A stretch of DNA of 58,712 bases from a virus (IMGVR_UViG_3300014962_000008:1-58712); one strand, 5' to 3'. Counted from the stretch's first letter, positions 31,086 through 39,364 are shown. Numbers and translations: made by a program. Notes: generated by a model not told the origin, from the letters alone.

Positions 31086-31262
31086 ATGCACGGCATCCTC
31101 GCAGCAGAATACACGACGGGTACCAATCGGTACCCGCCGACCCTCTACATCAACCGCATCATCAGCGGCCACCGCTCAAACGTGATTGCGTTCAACGTAA
31201 AGAACAAGCGCGAGGCGCGCGAACTGGCCAAGCGCTACGGCGCCACGCCTTGGAACTTTTGA
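31086..31262 (+). CDS. Small early protein, unknown
   Basis: ATG at 31086 with AGGAGG; 58 residues reading MHGILAAEYTTGTNRYPPTL, YINRIISGHRSNVIAFNVKN and KREARELAKRYGATPWNF. The RYPPTLYINRIISGHR motif and the basic end suggest nucleic-acid contact. Function unknown. Confidence 0.55.
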   Translation: MHGILAAEYTTGTNRYPPTLYINRIISGHRSNVIAFNVKNKREARELAKRYGATPWNF

Positions 31263-31273
31263 GGAGACACCCA

Positions 31274-31573
31274 ATGCCTGACCGCAGCTATTACCGCCTC
31301 GAGGGCGACAAGCGTCTGATCGAGGACGCCAAGTACAATCCCAGCCGTGAACTGGCCATCGCTCTGGGCGAGCGTCTGGAGGACGTTTTGGCTGAGTTTG
31401 ACGAGAAGGTCGGCGAGCAGAAAGACCGCGCCGCCGATGCAGAGCGCGATGCCAGCAAGCTTGAATACAAGATTGAGGAGATGGACGGCATCATCGCCAA
31501 ACTGGAAATGGCCCTCGACTACCGGGACAACCGCATTGCCGAACTTGAAGCACAACTGAAGAAAGGAAACTGA
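31274..31573 (+). CDS. Early coiled-coil protein
   Basis: ATG at 31274 with GAGGAG; 99 residues. The second half is a long coiled coil (EQKDRAADAERDASKLEYKI, EEMDGIIAKLEMALDYRDNR, IAELEAQLKKGN). The N-terminus MPDRSYYRLEGDKRLIEDAK is charged. No family recognised. Confidence 0.55.
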   Translation: MPDRSYYRLEGDKRLIEDAKYNPSRELAIALGERLEDVLAEFDEKVGEQKDRAADAERDASKLEYKIEEMDGIIAKLEMALDYRDNRIAELEAQLKKGN

Positions 31574-31575
31574 GA

Positions 31576-32064
31576 GTGTACAAGATTGAGATCACCGCAG
31601 ACACGCTGGCGGAGTTGTCCGGCAAGGTCATGACGCTGGCGGCCAAGCTGAACACCGGCGCGGCAACCGAGGCTCCGCGTAGGGCCGATTTTGAGGAGGT
31701 CGAACGCCTTATCGACCGTGAGCTGCCTTTCTTGGGGCGCGTTAACCCCGTCATGCCGGAGGTGGCCGAGATGGCAGCCGCCCCGGAGCCTGCGAACGAG
31801 GCCACCGAAGCACCATCGGCCCCGGATACTTCGCCGGAAAGTGGTACCCCGACATCCGGCACTGGCCCGACTGCGGAGACTGCATCCCCTACTGAGCTGA
31901 ACTTCGAGACCGACGTGGCACCCTACGTGCTGCAGGTCGTGAAGGAGAAGGGTAAGCCTGCAGCGCAGGAAATCCTGAGCCAGTTTGGTGTGGAGAAAGC
32001 ATCAAACCTTGACCCGGCCATGTGGCCTGAACTTGTTGAAGCACTGAAAGGAGCACTGTCATGA
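31576..32064 (+). CDS. Early protein with disordered centre and helical C-terminal domain
   Basis: GTG start at 31576 after AAGGAAAC; 162 residues. The N-terminal part (MYKIEITADTLAELSGKVMT) is followed by ~60 Pro/Glu/Thr/Ser-rich disordered residues. The last ~45 residues (VVKEKGKPAAQEILSQFGVE, LDPAMWPELVEALKGALS) form a small helical domain like those ending recombination and SSB-associated phage proteins (AxEVLxxFGV..L). It lies next to the recombination genes. Function is inferred only from location. Confidence 0.55.
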   Translation: MYKIEITADTLAELSGKVMTLAAKLNTGAATEAPRRADFEEVERLIDRELPFLGRVNPVMPEVAEMAAAPEPANEATEAPSAPDTSPESGTPTSGTGPTAETASPTELNFETDVAPYVLQVVKEKGKPAAQEILSQFGVEKASNLDPAMWPELVEALKGALS

Positions 32065-32303
32065 CCTACCAGATTGTTAAGAACAAGCCGTTCCCGGGCA
32101 TCAAGCGCGGCACGCGCTCGAAGTATCCCTTCAGCAAGATGAAAGTTGGAGATGCCTTCGAGGTGACCGACAAGCCCTGCAATCCAAAAGTCCGTAACGT
32201 ACTGGCGTCGGCTGCACGTCAATACGCCCGGCACCACAACCCCAAGGCTGCCTTCGCGACGCGCATTGTTGATGGTAGCCTCTGGATCTGGAGGACAGCA
32301 TAA
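32061..32303 (+). CDS. Small DUF7303-like protein
   Basis: 80 residues with the distinctive pattern KYPFSKMKVGDAFEVTDKPC, then VLASAARQYARHHNPKAAFA and IVDGSLWIWRTA. I associate this YPFxxMxVGDxF ... RQYARRHxxKxFxxR ... VWRTA pattern with DUF7303 from phage recombination/replication regions. It overlaps both neighbours by 1-4 bp. Function unknown. Confidence 0.65.
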   Translation: MTYQIVKNKPFPGIKRGTRSKYPFSKMKVGDAFEVTDKPCNPKVRNVLASAARQYARHHNPKAAFATRIVDGSLWIWRTA

Positions 32304-33544
32304 TGGCCCACGCCAAGCTTAGCCCATCGGGCGCGCATCGCTGGATGGCGTGCCCGGGCAGCGTGGTGCTGGAGGCTCAATACCCGGACGAGGGCAGTAG
32401 CTACGCCCGAGAGGGAAGCGCTGCGCACGAACTGGCCGCGATCGTCCTCGAGGAAGATGACGATCTGGCCGCCAACTACATCGGCAAGAAGGTCGAGTTC
32501 TTCGAGGGCGATGACCCGCTCTTGTGGGACGTGACGCAGAGCATGGCCGATCACGTCGATGACTACGTCAGGCTTGTCCGCGAGTACGCCGAGGGCGGGA
32601 CGCTCATGGTCGAGCAGCGCCTTGGCATTGGCCACATCACGGGGGAGGAAGGTGCCAAGGGCACCAGCGACGTTGTGATCGTCAAGGGCGGCGAACTGAT
32701 CGTCATTGACCTCAAGTTTGGCATGGGCGTGAAGGTAGACGCTGCGGACAACCCGCAGCTCCAGCTCTACGCGCTGGGTGCGCTGAACGAGTTCGACATG
32801 CTGGGGGACTTCCACACCGTCACTATGGTGGTCCACCAGCCTCGCTTGAACCACGTCAGCGAATGGTCGATCCCGGTTGCGCAGCTACGCGAGTTCGCTC
32901 TTTCCGCCGAGGCTGCAGCGAACATTACAAGGGATGCCGAAGACGTTTTGGCGCAGAACGGCAAGCTTGATTGGATGTACCTCAACCCCGGCGAGAAGCA
33001 GTGCAAGTTCTGCAAGGCCAAGTCCTCGTGCCCTGCGCTGCGTGCCGAGATCACCGAAGTGGTCGGCGGGTCTGCCGCTGCCACGATCGAGGAGTTCGCT
33101 GAGTTCACGCCGGAGACGGTCGACATGCAGACGGGTGATAACTACCTGCCGATCGCCATGTCCAAGGTCGAGCTGGTCGAGCAGTGGTGCAAGGCCGTTC
33201 GCGCCGAGGTCGAGCGTCGCCTGCTCGCCGGGCAGCCGGTAGACGGCTACAAGCTTGTCGAGGGCAAGCGCGGCTCACGCAAGTGGAGCAGCGAGGCGGA
33301 CGTTGAGGCTCTCTTCAAGTCTTTCCGCCTGCGGCAAGACGAGATGTACGATTTCAGCTTGATTTCCCCGACAAAGGCGGAGAAGCTGTTCAAGGAAAAC
33401 CCCAAGCGCTGGTCCAAGGTTCTCGACCTTGTCACGCAAAGCTCGGGAAAGCCGTCTGTGGCACCCGCCACCGACAAGCGGCAAGAGATTGCCGTTCAAT
33501 CCGTTGCGGATGACTTCCGCGACTTACTGCAAACTGACAATTGA
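32303..33544 (+). CDS. DUF2800 RecB/Cas4-like nuclease
   Basis: 413 residues. The N-terminus SPSGAHRWMACPGSVVLEAQ with REGSAAHELAA, the nuclease core GTSDVVIVKGGELIVIDLKF and NPQLQLYALGAL (D and E/D-x-K acidic cluster) and the Cys set C17 plus CKFCKAKSSCPALR together indicate a PD-(D/E)XK nuclease with a Cas4/AddB-type Fe-S cluster. DUF2800 nucleases of phages are thought to process DNA ends for annealing. It is followed by DUF2815, its usual partner in many phages. Confidence 0.8.
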   Translation: MAHAKLSPSGAHRWMACPGSVVLEAQYPDEGSSYAREGSAAHELAAIVLEEDDDLAANYIGKKVEFFEGDDPLLWDVTQSMADHVDDYVRLVREYAEGGTLMVEQRLGIGHITGEEGAKGTSDVVIVKGGELIVIDLKFGMGVKVDAADNPQLQLYALGALNEFDMLGDFHTVTMVVHQPRLNHVSEWSIPVAQLREFALSAEAAANITRDAEDVLAQNGKLDWMYLNPGEKQCKFCKAKSSCPALRAEITEVVGGSAAATIEEFAEFTPETVDMQTGDNYLPIAMSKVELVEQWCKAVRAEVERRLLAGQPVDGYKLVEGKRGSRKWSSEADVEALFKSFRLRQDEMYDFSLISPTKAEKLFKENPKRWSKVLDLVTQSSGKPSVAPATDKRQEIAVQSVADDFRDLLQTDN

Positions 33545-33563
33545 AGAAGTGGACAACTGAACT

Positions 33564-34148
33564 ATGGCTACTCGCATTATGCTCAAGAACGTCGTTCTGG
33601 CTTTCCCGGCTCTGGCCGAACCGCAAGCCTTCGGTGAAGGCGACCCGGCTTATGGCGCAAAGTTCCCCATTGAACCTAACAGCGAACAGCAGAAGGCCAT
33701 TGAAGCCGCAATGCTGGCCGAGGCCAAGGAGACGTGGAAGGACAAGGCAGACAGCGTTCTGAAGATGCTGGCCGAAGACAACAAGCTGGCCTTCACCAAG
33801 AAGGTCTATCGGTCAAAGAAGACTGGAGAGGCCTATCAGGGCTTCGAAGGCAAGCACTACCTGTCCGCGCGCAATGCCAAGACCCAGCCGACTGTGTTTA
33901 ACCAGTATGGCGAAGAACTGGCCAGCAAGGGCGACATTGAGCGTCAGGCGTTCAGCGGTGCCGTTGTCAACGCCTCGATCGAGATCTGGGCGCAGGACAA
34001 CAAGTGGGGCCGTCGCATCAACTGCTCGCTGCGCGGCGTCATGCTGACCGGCGAGGGTGAAAACTTCGGTGGGGGCTCTAGCCCAGCCAGCGCCGATGAA
34101 TTTGCCTCTCTGGCCAAGGCCAAGGCCGATGCGGAGGACATCCTGTGA
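33564..34148 (+). CDS. DUF2815 single-stranded DNA-binding protein
   Basis: 194 residues. It starts [20 protein letters not shown], has a beta-barrel-like run ([40 protein letters not shown]), [20 protein letters not shown] and [20 protein letters not shown]. This matches DUF2815, an OB-fold-like ssDNA-binding protein common beside DUF2800 and phage polymerases. It would coat ssDNA during replication or annealing. Confidence 0.8.
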   Translation: MATRIMLKNVVLAFPALAEPQAFGEGDPAYGAKFPIEPNSEQQKAIEAAMLAEAKETWKDKADSVLKMLAEDNKLAFTKKVYRSKKTGEAYQGFEGKHYLSARNAKTQPTVFNQYGEELASKGDIERQAFSGAVVNASIEIWAQDNKWGRRINCSLRGVMLTGEGENFGGGSSPASADEFASLAKAKADAEDIL

Positions 34149-34399
34149 GCGACGCCGGGCACAACGTGACCGACGACCGCCTGCGTCTTCTGATCGAGCG
34201 CGTCGAGCGTTTGGAAGAAGAGAAGGCGGCTATCGCCGATGACATCAAGGATGTGTTCCTTGAGGCCAAGGCGGTAGGCTACGACGCCAAGATCATGAAG
34301 CAGGTGATCCGCCTGCGGAAGATGCAGCCCGACGACCGGCGTGAGATGGAAACCATCCTCGACCTGTACAAGTCGGCCCTTGGCATGGACCTACTTTAA
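34145..34399 (+). CDS. GapR-like nucleoid protein (DUF2312)
   Basis: 84 residues from GTG 34145, overlapping DUF2815 by 4 bp. The sequence [20 protein letters not shown], then [30 protein letters not shown] and a C-terminal [13 protein letters not shown] is a full-length match to GapR/DUF2312 as I know it from Caulobacter and other alphaproteobacteria. GapR forms a clamp on overtwisted AT-rich DNA and stimulates type II topoisomerases during replication. This copy sits directly before the polymerase gene, so it may relieve supercoils on the phage template or compete with host GapR. It is also the best pointer to an alphaproteobacterial host. Confidence 0.8.
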   Translation: MSDAGHNVTDDRLRLLIERVERLEEEKAAIADDIKDVFLEAKAVGYDAKIMKQVIRLRKMQPDDRREMETILDLYKSALGMDLL

Positions 34400-34411
34400 C
34401 ACTATAGGAGC

Positions 34412-34462
34412 GGTGTGACGGGATCATTGTCCCTCTGGCAATGTCGCTAAGCCCGTCACACC
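34412..34462 (+). repeat. 11-bp perfect inverted repeat before the polymerase gene
   Basis: 34412-34422 pairs fully with 34452-34462 around a 29-nt loop that contains a nested CATTG/CAATG pair. It starts 12 bp past the GapR stop and touches the second inverted repeat. In RNA it would be a stable stem; it could be a terminator, leader structure or processing site. Confidence 0.65.
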
Positions 34463-34545
34463 CTCTATTCTGGCGAGCCGCGCGAAGGTGCGGGTGTACT
34501 CCTGCGTTGCTGATACTCCTCCGCGCGGCTCACCAGAATAGAGGG
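34461..34545 (+). repeat. 24-bp inverted repeat with inverted leader in the loop
   Basis: 34461-34484 pairs with 34522-34545 with one C/A mismatch (23 of 24). The 37-nt loop contains, at 34496-34514, the exact reverse complement of the leader used at 20379-20397. The start codon of DNA polymerase follows 10 bp later. Confidence 0.75.
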
Positions 34546-34555
34546 ACTTATCAGC

Positions 34556-36553
34556 ATGGCCACTCTCTGGCTCGATCTCGAAACGTACAGCACCATCCCG
34601 ATCAAGAACGGCGCACACAAGTACGCCGAGGGCGCCGAGGTGCTCCTCGTTGCGTGGGCATGGGACGACGAGCCCGTGGTCGTGTGGGACTGCACAGAAG
34701 GCGTGTGGGATACCTTCGCGCACGGCTTGCAGAAGGCGGTTGATCAGGCGGAGAGCGTGGTCATCCACAACAGCGCTTTTGACCGCACGGTGTTGCGTCA
34801 CTGCGGCGTAAATATACCTGTGGAAAAAGTTGATGACACCATGATCACCGCTCTGGCGCACAGTTTGCCGGGTTCTCTGGGCCAGCTCTGTGACGTTCTG
34901 GGCGTGCCGCAAGATAAGTCTAAGGACAAAGCCGGTAGACGGTATATACAGTTGTTCACGAAGCCGTGTCCGAGGAACTGGAAGATACGGCGAGCAACGA
35001 GGGAGACACACCCTGATGAGTGGAACGCCTTCATCGAATACGCCCGCCTCGATGTGGACGCAATGCGAAACATACATCGACGCCTGCCTCATTGGAACAA
35101 TACACACGGTGAGCGGCACCTTTGGCGACTCGACCAGAGAATTAATGACCGTGGTGTGTCCGTCGATCTGGACTTCGCCCAATGCGCAATCGGAGCTTTT
35201 TCACGAGCTACGCGATCTCTGGCCACTCGTGCAGCCGCTCTGACGGGCGGTATTGTCTCCTCAACAACGCAGCGGCAGAAGTTCATTGACTACCTGCGCG
35301 ACGTGCGCGGCTTCGAGGCCGATGACCTGACCAAGGGCACCGTGGAGGGCTTGCTCAAGGGCGAGCTTGACCCGAAGGTGCGCGAGCTGCTGGAGATCCG
35401 GCAGCAGGCCGCAGCGACCAGCCCGGCCAAGTACAAGGTGCTGATCGAGGCGACATCGCGCGACGGACGCCTGCGCGGCACGATCCAGTTCTGCGGTGCC
35501 GCGCGCACCGGGCGCGATGCGGGGCGGATATTCCAGCCGCAGAACCTGCCCCGCTCGCCTGACTGGTTCGACGGCGAGGTGCAGGAAACCACGATCGAGG
35601 CCATCAAGCACGACTGCGAAGACATCATTTATGAGAACGTCAGCGAACGCTGCGCCTTCGCGGTGCGCGGGACGCTGCTGGCCGCGCCCGGCAAGAAGCT
35701 TGTCATTGCCGACTTGTCGAACATCGAAGGCCGCGTGCTGGCGTGGCTGGCGGGTGAGGATTGGAAGATCGAAGCCTTCAAGGAATACGACAAGGGCGTT
35801 GGGCCTGACCTCTACAAGGTGACCGCCGGGCGCATCTTGAACAAAGATCCGTTCGAAGTTACCAAGACCGAGCGACAGAACCAAGGCAAGGTTCCCGAAC
35901 TAGCGGGGGGCTACGGGGGCGGGCTGGGTGCGTACCGCAAGATGGGTGGAGACACCTTCAACGCCATGGACGATGACACGATCGGGGGGATCGTGCAGGC
36001 ATGGCGCGCGGCGCACCCAGCCACAAAACGCCTGTGGTATGATGTCGAGGGCGCCGTTCGCTCCGCCGTCCGTGAGCCGGGTGAGAGCTTTGAAGTGCGC
36101 GCCCTGCTGCGCGTCGACACGGCCAAGGGCCCGGACAACGTGGACTACGTCCGCATCCGCCTGCCGAGCGGTCGCTACCTGTGCTACCGCAACATGCACA
36201 TCACCTCCGGCGACGATGAGTTCGGCGGCAAGGTGGCGGGGCAACTCGTCTACGAGGGCGTCAACCAGTTCACGCGCAAGTGGGAGCTGCTGGAGACCTA
36301 TTACGGCAAGCTGGTCGAGAACATCGTGCAGGCCATCGCCCGGGACGTGTTCATGTCCGGCATGCGCCGCGCCGAAGAGGCTGGCTATTGCGTCGTCCTG
36401 CGCGTGCATGACGAACTGGTCTGCGAAGTGCCAGACGATCCGTCATACACGCACGAGCAACTGGCCGAGATGATGGCCACGAACCCTAGCTGGTCACTTG
36501 GCCTGCCGCTGGCAGCGGCTGGCTTCGAAAGCTACCGATACAGAAAAGAATGA
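34556..36553 (+). CDS. DNA polymerase, family A
   Basis: 665 residues. Exonuclease: LDLET (D7, E9), HNSAFD (D76) and YARLD (Y162, D166), so proofreading looks intact. Polymerase: motif A IADLSNIEGR (D386), motif B with R440, K445 and YG (453-454), motif C VHDELV (H618-E620). It replicates phage DNA. ATG at 34556 follows GAGGG and the two inverted repeats at 34412-34545. It is in the same direction as helicase, nuclease and SSB genes. Motif A has DLSNIEGR rather than the common DYSQIELR, a variation seen in other phage polymerases. Confidence 0.9.
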   Translation: MATLWLDLETYSTIPIKNGAHKYAEGAEVLLVAWAWDDEPVVVWDCTEGVWDTFAHGLQKAVDQAESVVIHNSAFDRTVLRHCGVNIPVEKVDDTMITALAHSLPGSLGQLCDVLGVPQDKSKDKAGRRYIQLFTKPCPRNWKIRRATRETHPDEWNAFIEYARLDVDAMRNIHRRLPHWNNTHGERHLWRLDQRINDRGVSVDLDFAQCAIGAFSRATRSLATRAAALTGGIVSSTTQRQKFIDYLRDVRGFEADDLTKGTVEGLLKGELDPKVRELLEIRQQAAATSPAKYKVLIEATSRDGRLRGTIQFCGAARTGRDAGRIFQPQNLPRSPDWFDGEVQETTIEAIKHDCEDIIYENVSERCAFAVRGTLLAAPGKKLVIADLSNIEGRVLAWLAGEDWKIEAFKEYDKGVGPDLYKVTAGRILNKDPFEVTKTERQNQGKVPELAGGYGGGLGAYRKMGGDTFNAMDDDTIGGIVQAWRAAHPATKRLWYDVEGAVRSAVREPGESFEVRALLRVDTAKGPDNVDYVRIRLPSGRYLCYRNMHITSGDDEFGGKVAGQLVYEGVNQFTRKWELLETYYGKLVENIVQAIARDVFMSGMRRAEEAGYCVVLRVHDELVCEVPDDPSYTHEQLAEMMATNPSWSLGLPLAAAGFESYRYRKE

Positions 36554-36563
36554 GCAATCTCAT

Positions 36564-36761
36564 ATGCTTACGCAATTAAACCCTTCTCTACCCCTCGACA
36601 CGCCCAAGGGCGCGGGTTACGCTGTGGCCGTCATTGACTACGGTCTGGAGCATAGCCTGCTATGGGTAGTCGCGCTAAACGATACCGGCGAGATATGGTG
36701 CGTCCCGAACAGCGAGGTGAGGATGCAGAAAAACTGGTCCGCAGGACGGCGCGGGGAATGA
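36564..36761 (+). CDS. Small conserved protein between polymerase and VRR-NUC
   Basis: ATG at 36564; 65 residues. It reads MLTQLNPSLPLDTPKGAGYA, then VIDYGLEHSLLWVVALNDTG and EIWCVPNSEVRMQKNWSAGR. The LNPxxPxDTPKGxGxAxxVIDY...LWVV...TGExWxVPN pattern is familiar from phages near polymerase genes. Its stop overlaps the VRR-NUC start. Function unknown. Confidence 0.65.
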   Translation: MLTQLNPSLPLDTPKGAGYAVAVIDYGLEHSLLWVVALNDTGEIWCVPNSEVRMQKNWSAGRRGE

Positions 36762-37051
36762 CCCCGGCAGGCAAGCTGCAGGGGCACCTGCGCAAGCTGG
36801 TGCAGGGCAGCGGGGGTCAGTACCGCAAGATCCGCTACGAGGGGCGCAGGGGCTGCCCAGACTGCCTGATATGGTGGGACTGGCCTGCCCTCGCCTTTGT
36901 CGAGATCAAGGCGGAGGGTGACCGCTACAGCAAGCTGCAGGAGCGTGAGATTGAGCGCATGCGCGCGGCGAATATCCCCGTATTCACCGCAAGGACTGCG
37001 GAGGATGTGGAAAAAATCGTTGACCTAGTTAAAAAGGGGGTTGCAACCTGA
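36758..37051 (+). CDS. VRR-NUC family nuclease
   Basis: ATG at 36758; 97 residues, short and complete. It starts MTPAGKLQGHLRKLVQGSGG, has RKIRYEGRRGCPDCLIWWDW (PD catalytic pair) and ALAFVEIKAEGDRYSKLQER (E-x-K), and ends AEDVEKIVDLVKKG. This is the VRR-NUC fold of structure-selective nucleases. Phage members probably resolve branched DNA. Overlaps the preceding small gene by 4 bp. Confidence 0.8.
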   Translation: MTPAGKLQGHLRKLVQGSGGQYRKIRYEGRRGCPDCLIWWDWPALAFVEIKAEGDRYSKLQEREIERMRAANIPVFTARTAEDVEKIVDLVKKGVAT

Positions 37052-37090
37052 CATTGCAAGTGCTATAAGGGCGCATCAGCAACGAAGGAG
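37033..37090 (+). promoter_or_regulatory. Early promoter-leader cassette 5
   Basis: GGGGGTTGCAACC, TTGCAA (37041-37046), second TTGCA 13 bp on (37054-37058), 17-bp spacer, TATAAG (37064-37069), then CATCAGCAACGAAGGAG before the ATG at 37098. With cassette 4 it is the clearest sigma70-like match. Confidence 0.7.
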
Positions 37091-37097
37091 TAACCAA

Positions 37098-37259
37098 ATG
37101 TCCAAGACCCAAGCAGAACTGAAGGCCATTGCCTACTCGCTGGCCGACGAGATCGAGACCCGCGCTGCGCCCCGCATCAAGGCTGGGCTGAGCCGCGAGA
37201 AGGCCCTGATGCTGACTATCATGGAGCTGGGCGGCAAGATCACGATCGTGAAAGGGTAG
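37098..37259 (+). CDS. Small early protein, unknown
   Basis: ATG at 37098, after cassette 5; 53 residues: MSKTQAELKAIAYSLADEIE, then TRAAPRIKAGLSREKALMLT and a beta end KITIVKG. It is helical and basic-acidic balanced. Nothing recognised. Confidence 0.55.
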   Translation: MSKTQAELKAIAYSLADEIETRAAPRIKAGLSREKALMLTIMELGGKITIVKG

Positions 37260-37262
37260 GAC

Positions 37263-38000
37263 ATGGCTCGGACAATTTGCTGGTTTAGCTGCGGCGCTGC
37301 CAGCGCCGTTGCTACCAAGCTGACGTTAAAAGATACGCCAGACGCTATCATTGCATACTGCGAAACCGGCGCTGAACATCTCGACAACGAGCGTTTTTTG
37401 CGCGACTGCGAAGAATGGTTTGGCAAAGAGGTTACGCGCATCCGGTCGGAGCAATACGCCTCTACTTGGGAAGTGTGGGAGAAGCGACGCTATCTGGCGG
37501 GGATTAACGGCGCGCCTTGCACCAGCGAATTGAAGTTTATTCCTAGGCTTAACTTTCAGCTTCCCAGCGACATTCATGTGTTTGGCTACACCAACGACAA
37601 AGCGGACGTGAACCGCGCCAAGCGCATGGTGGAGACATACCCGGAGATGAAGCAGCGGCACCCGTTAATAGACTACAAGCTGGATAAACGGGCTTGTTTG
37701 GCAATGGTTATGAACGCCGGAATTGAAGCGCCGGTAATGTACTCGTTGGGGTTCCAGAACAACAATTGCATCCCCTGCGTAAAGGCTACCAGCCCCTCTT
37801 ACTGGGCGTTGGTTCGGAAACAATTTCCAGAGGAGTTCAAGCGTATGTCAGATTTGTCCCGCGCGCTTGGTGCGCGGCTGACGCGCATTAAAGGCGATCG
37901 CGCTTTTATTGATGAGATACCGGCAGACCAGCCCACGACCGATCCAATTGCACCGGCGTGCGATTTTCTCTGCCAGTTCGCGGAGAGCGAATTAGACTAA
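37263..38000 (+). CDS. PAPS reductase/ATP-pyrophosphatase-like enzyme
   Basis: 245 residues. The N-terminal FSCGAASAVATKL resembles the PP-loop (SGGxDS-like) of PAPS reductases and relatives. It has an NAPCTSELKF-type Cys and an NNNCIPCVKATSPSYWALVR CxxC segment, as in the phage branch of this family. Enzymes of this group activate a substrate with ATP or reduce sulfate; DndC, which acts in DNA phosphorothioation, is a relative. No DndA, D or E genes are recognised nearby, so a sulfur role for DNA is only a possibility. Its stop overlaps the helicase start. Confidence 0.7.
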   Translation: MARTICWFSCGAASAVATKLTLKDTPDAIIAYCETGAEHLDNERFLRDCEEWFGKEVTRIRSEQYASTWEVWEKRRYLAGINGAPCTSELKFIPRLNFQLPSDIHVFGYTNDKADVNRAKRMVETYPEMKQRHPLIDYKLDKRACLAMVMNAGIEAPVMYSLGFQNNNCIPCVKATSPSYWALVRKQFPEEFKRMSDLSRALGARLTRIKGDRAFIDEIPADQPTTDPIAPACDFLCQFAESELD

Positions 38001-39364
38001 TGACTTTCAAGCCCCACCCATATCAAGAGGAGGCCATGGCGCACCTGTACAAGGTGCGCCGCAGCGCCCTGTGGATGCCGATGGGCGGCGGCAAGACTGT
38101 CACCACCCTGACGGCCCTCGACAACCTGAGCATGGTCGAGGACGTATTCCCCGCGCTGGTACTGGCACCGCTGCGCGTCGCCCGATCGACGTGGCCCGAG
38201 GAAGTCAAGAAGTGGCCGCACCTCTCGCACCTCCGGGTCAGTGTCATCACCGGCACGCCGAAGCAGCGCGAGCGGGCGCTGGCCGAGGAGGCGGACATTT
38301 ATTGCACTAACTACGACAACCTCGTGTGGCTCCGCAACGCGCTGGGCAACGAGTGGCCCTTCAAGACGGTCGTGGCGGACGAGTTCACGCGCCTGAAGTC
38401 CTTCCGCATCTGGCAGGGCGGCTCCAGAGCGCGTGCGCTTGGTCAGGTGGCCCACACCCACGTCAAGCGCTTCATCGGGCTGACTGGCACGCCCGCACCG
38501 AACGGCGTCAAGGATCTCTGGGGCCAGATATGGTTCCTCGATCAGGGCGAGCGGCTGGGGCGCACGTTCAGCGCCTTCGAGCAGCGCTGGTTCCGCAAGG
38601 GCTACGACGGCTACAGTCTCGTGCCGTATGAGCACACGCAGAAGGAGGTCGAGGACAAGCTGCGTGACATCTGCCTGACCGTTCAGGGCTTGCAGGTGGA
38701 CGAGCCGATCACCAGCCCAATCTACGTTGACCTGCCGCCCGCGGCGCGCAAGGTGTACGACGAAATGGAGAAGGAGATGTTCGCCGTCATCAACGATGAG
38801 GGCGTCGAGGCGGCCAACGCGGCGGTGAGGACACAGAAGTGCTTGCAGCTTGCCAACGGCGCGCTGTACGTTGACGAGGACGGGAACTGGGAGGCCGCCC
38901 ACGATGCAAAGCTGGACGCGCTGGAAAGCATCATTGAAGAGGCGAATGGTGCTCCGGTGCTGGTGGCCTACAATTTCAAGCACGATCTGGAGCGGCTACG
39001 GCGTCGTTTCCCTAAAGGCCGGGTCTTGGACGCTGACCCTGACACGATCAAACAGTGGAACGCGGGACGGATTTCGGTCTTATTCGCTCACCCTGCGTCA
39101 GCAGGCCACGGCCTCAACCTCGCCGACGGAGGAAACATCCTCGCATTCTTCGGAGTAAACTGGAACCTCGAGGAGCACATGCAGATCATCGAACGTATCG
39201 GGCCCATGCGCCAGAAGCAGGCAGGCTATGATCGCCCAGTGTTTGTTTACCCCATCCTCGCCCGCAAGACGGTCGACGGTCTGGTCATGGACAGACTGTC
39301 GTCGAAGAAGAGCGTGCAGGAAATCTTGTTGGAAGCGCTGAAGCGCCGGAAAGGAACGAAGTGA
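38000..39364 (+). CDS. SNF2-family helicase/translocase
   Basis: ATG at 38000, preferred because it overlaps the previous stop; 454 residues. Motifs: MPMGGGKTVT (Walker A), VVADEFTRLKSF (DExx box), LTGTPAPNG (motif III), and SAGHGLNLA with IERIGPMRQ (motifs V and VI). Phage SNF2 proteins of this size occur with DUF2800/DUF2815 and polymerase, so it probably remodels DNA or drives recombination in replication. No nuclease domain is attached. Confidence 0.85.
   Translation: MTFKPHPYQEEAMAHLYKVRRSALWMPMGGGKTVTTLTALDNLSMVEDVFPALVLAPLRVARSTWPEEVKKWPHLSHLRVSVITGTPKQRERALAEEADIYCTNYDNLVWLRNALGNEWPFKTVVADEFTRLKSFRIWQGGSRARALGQVAHTHVKRFIGLTGTPAPNGVKDLWGQIWFLDQGERLGRTFSAFEQRWFRKGYDGYSLVPYEHTQKEVEDKLRDICLTVQGLQVDEPITSPIYVDLPPAARKVYDEMEKEMFAVINDEGVEAANAAVRTQKCLQLANGALYVDEDGNWEAAHDAKLDALESIIEEANGAPVLVAYNFKHDLERLRRRFPKGRVLDADPDTIKQWNAGRISVLFAHPASAGHGLNLADGGNILAFFGVNWNLEEHMQIIERIGPMRQKQAGYDRPVFVYPILARKTVDGLVMDRLSSKKSVQEILLEALKRRKGTK

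Noticed and set aside
34424-35182. Minus-strand frame across the inverted repeats and polymerase start
   Set aside because: Antisense to the clear exonuclease domain of DNA polymerase, without ribosome site or motif.
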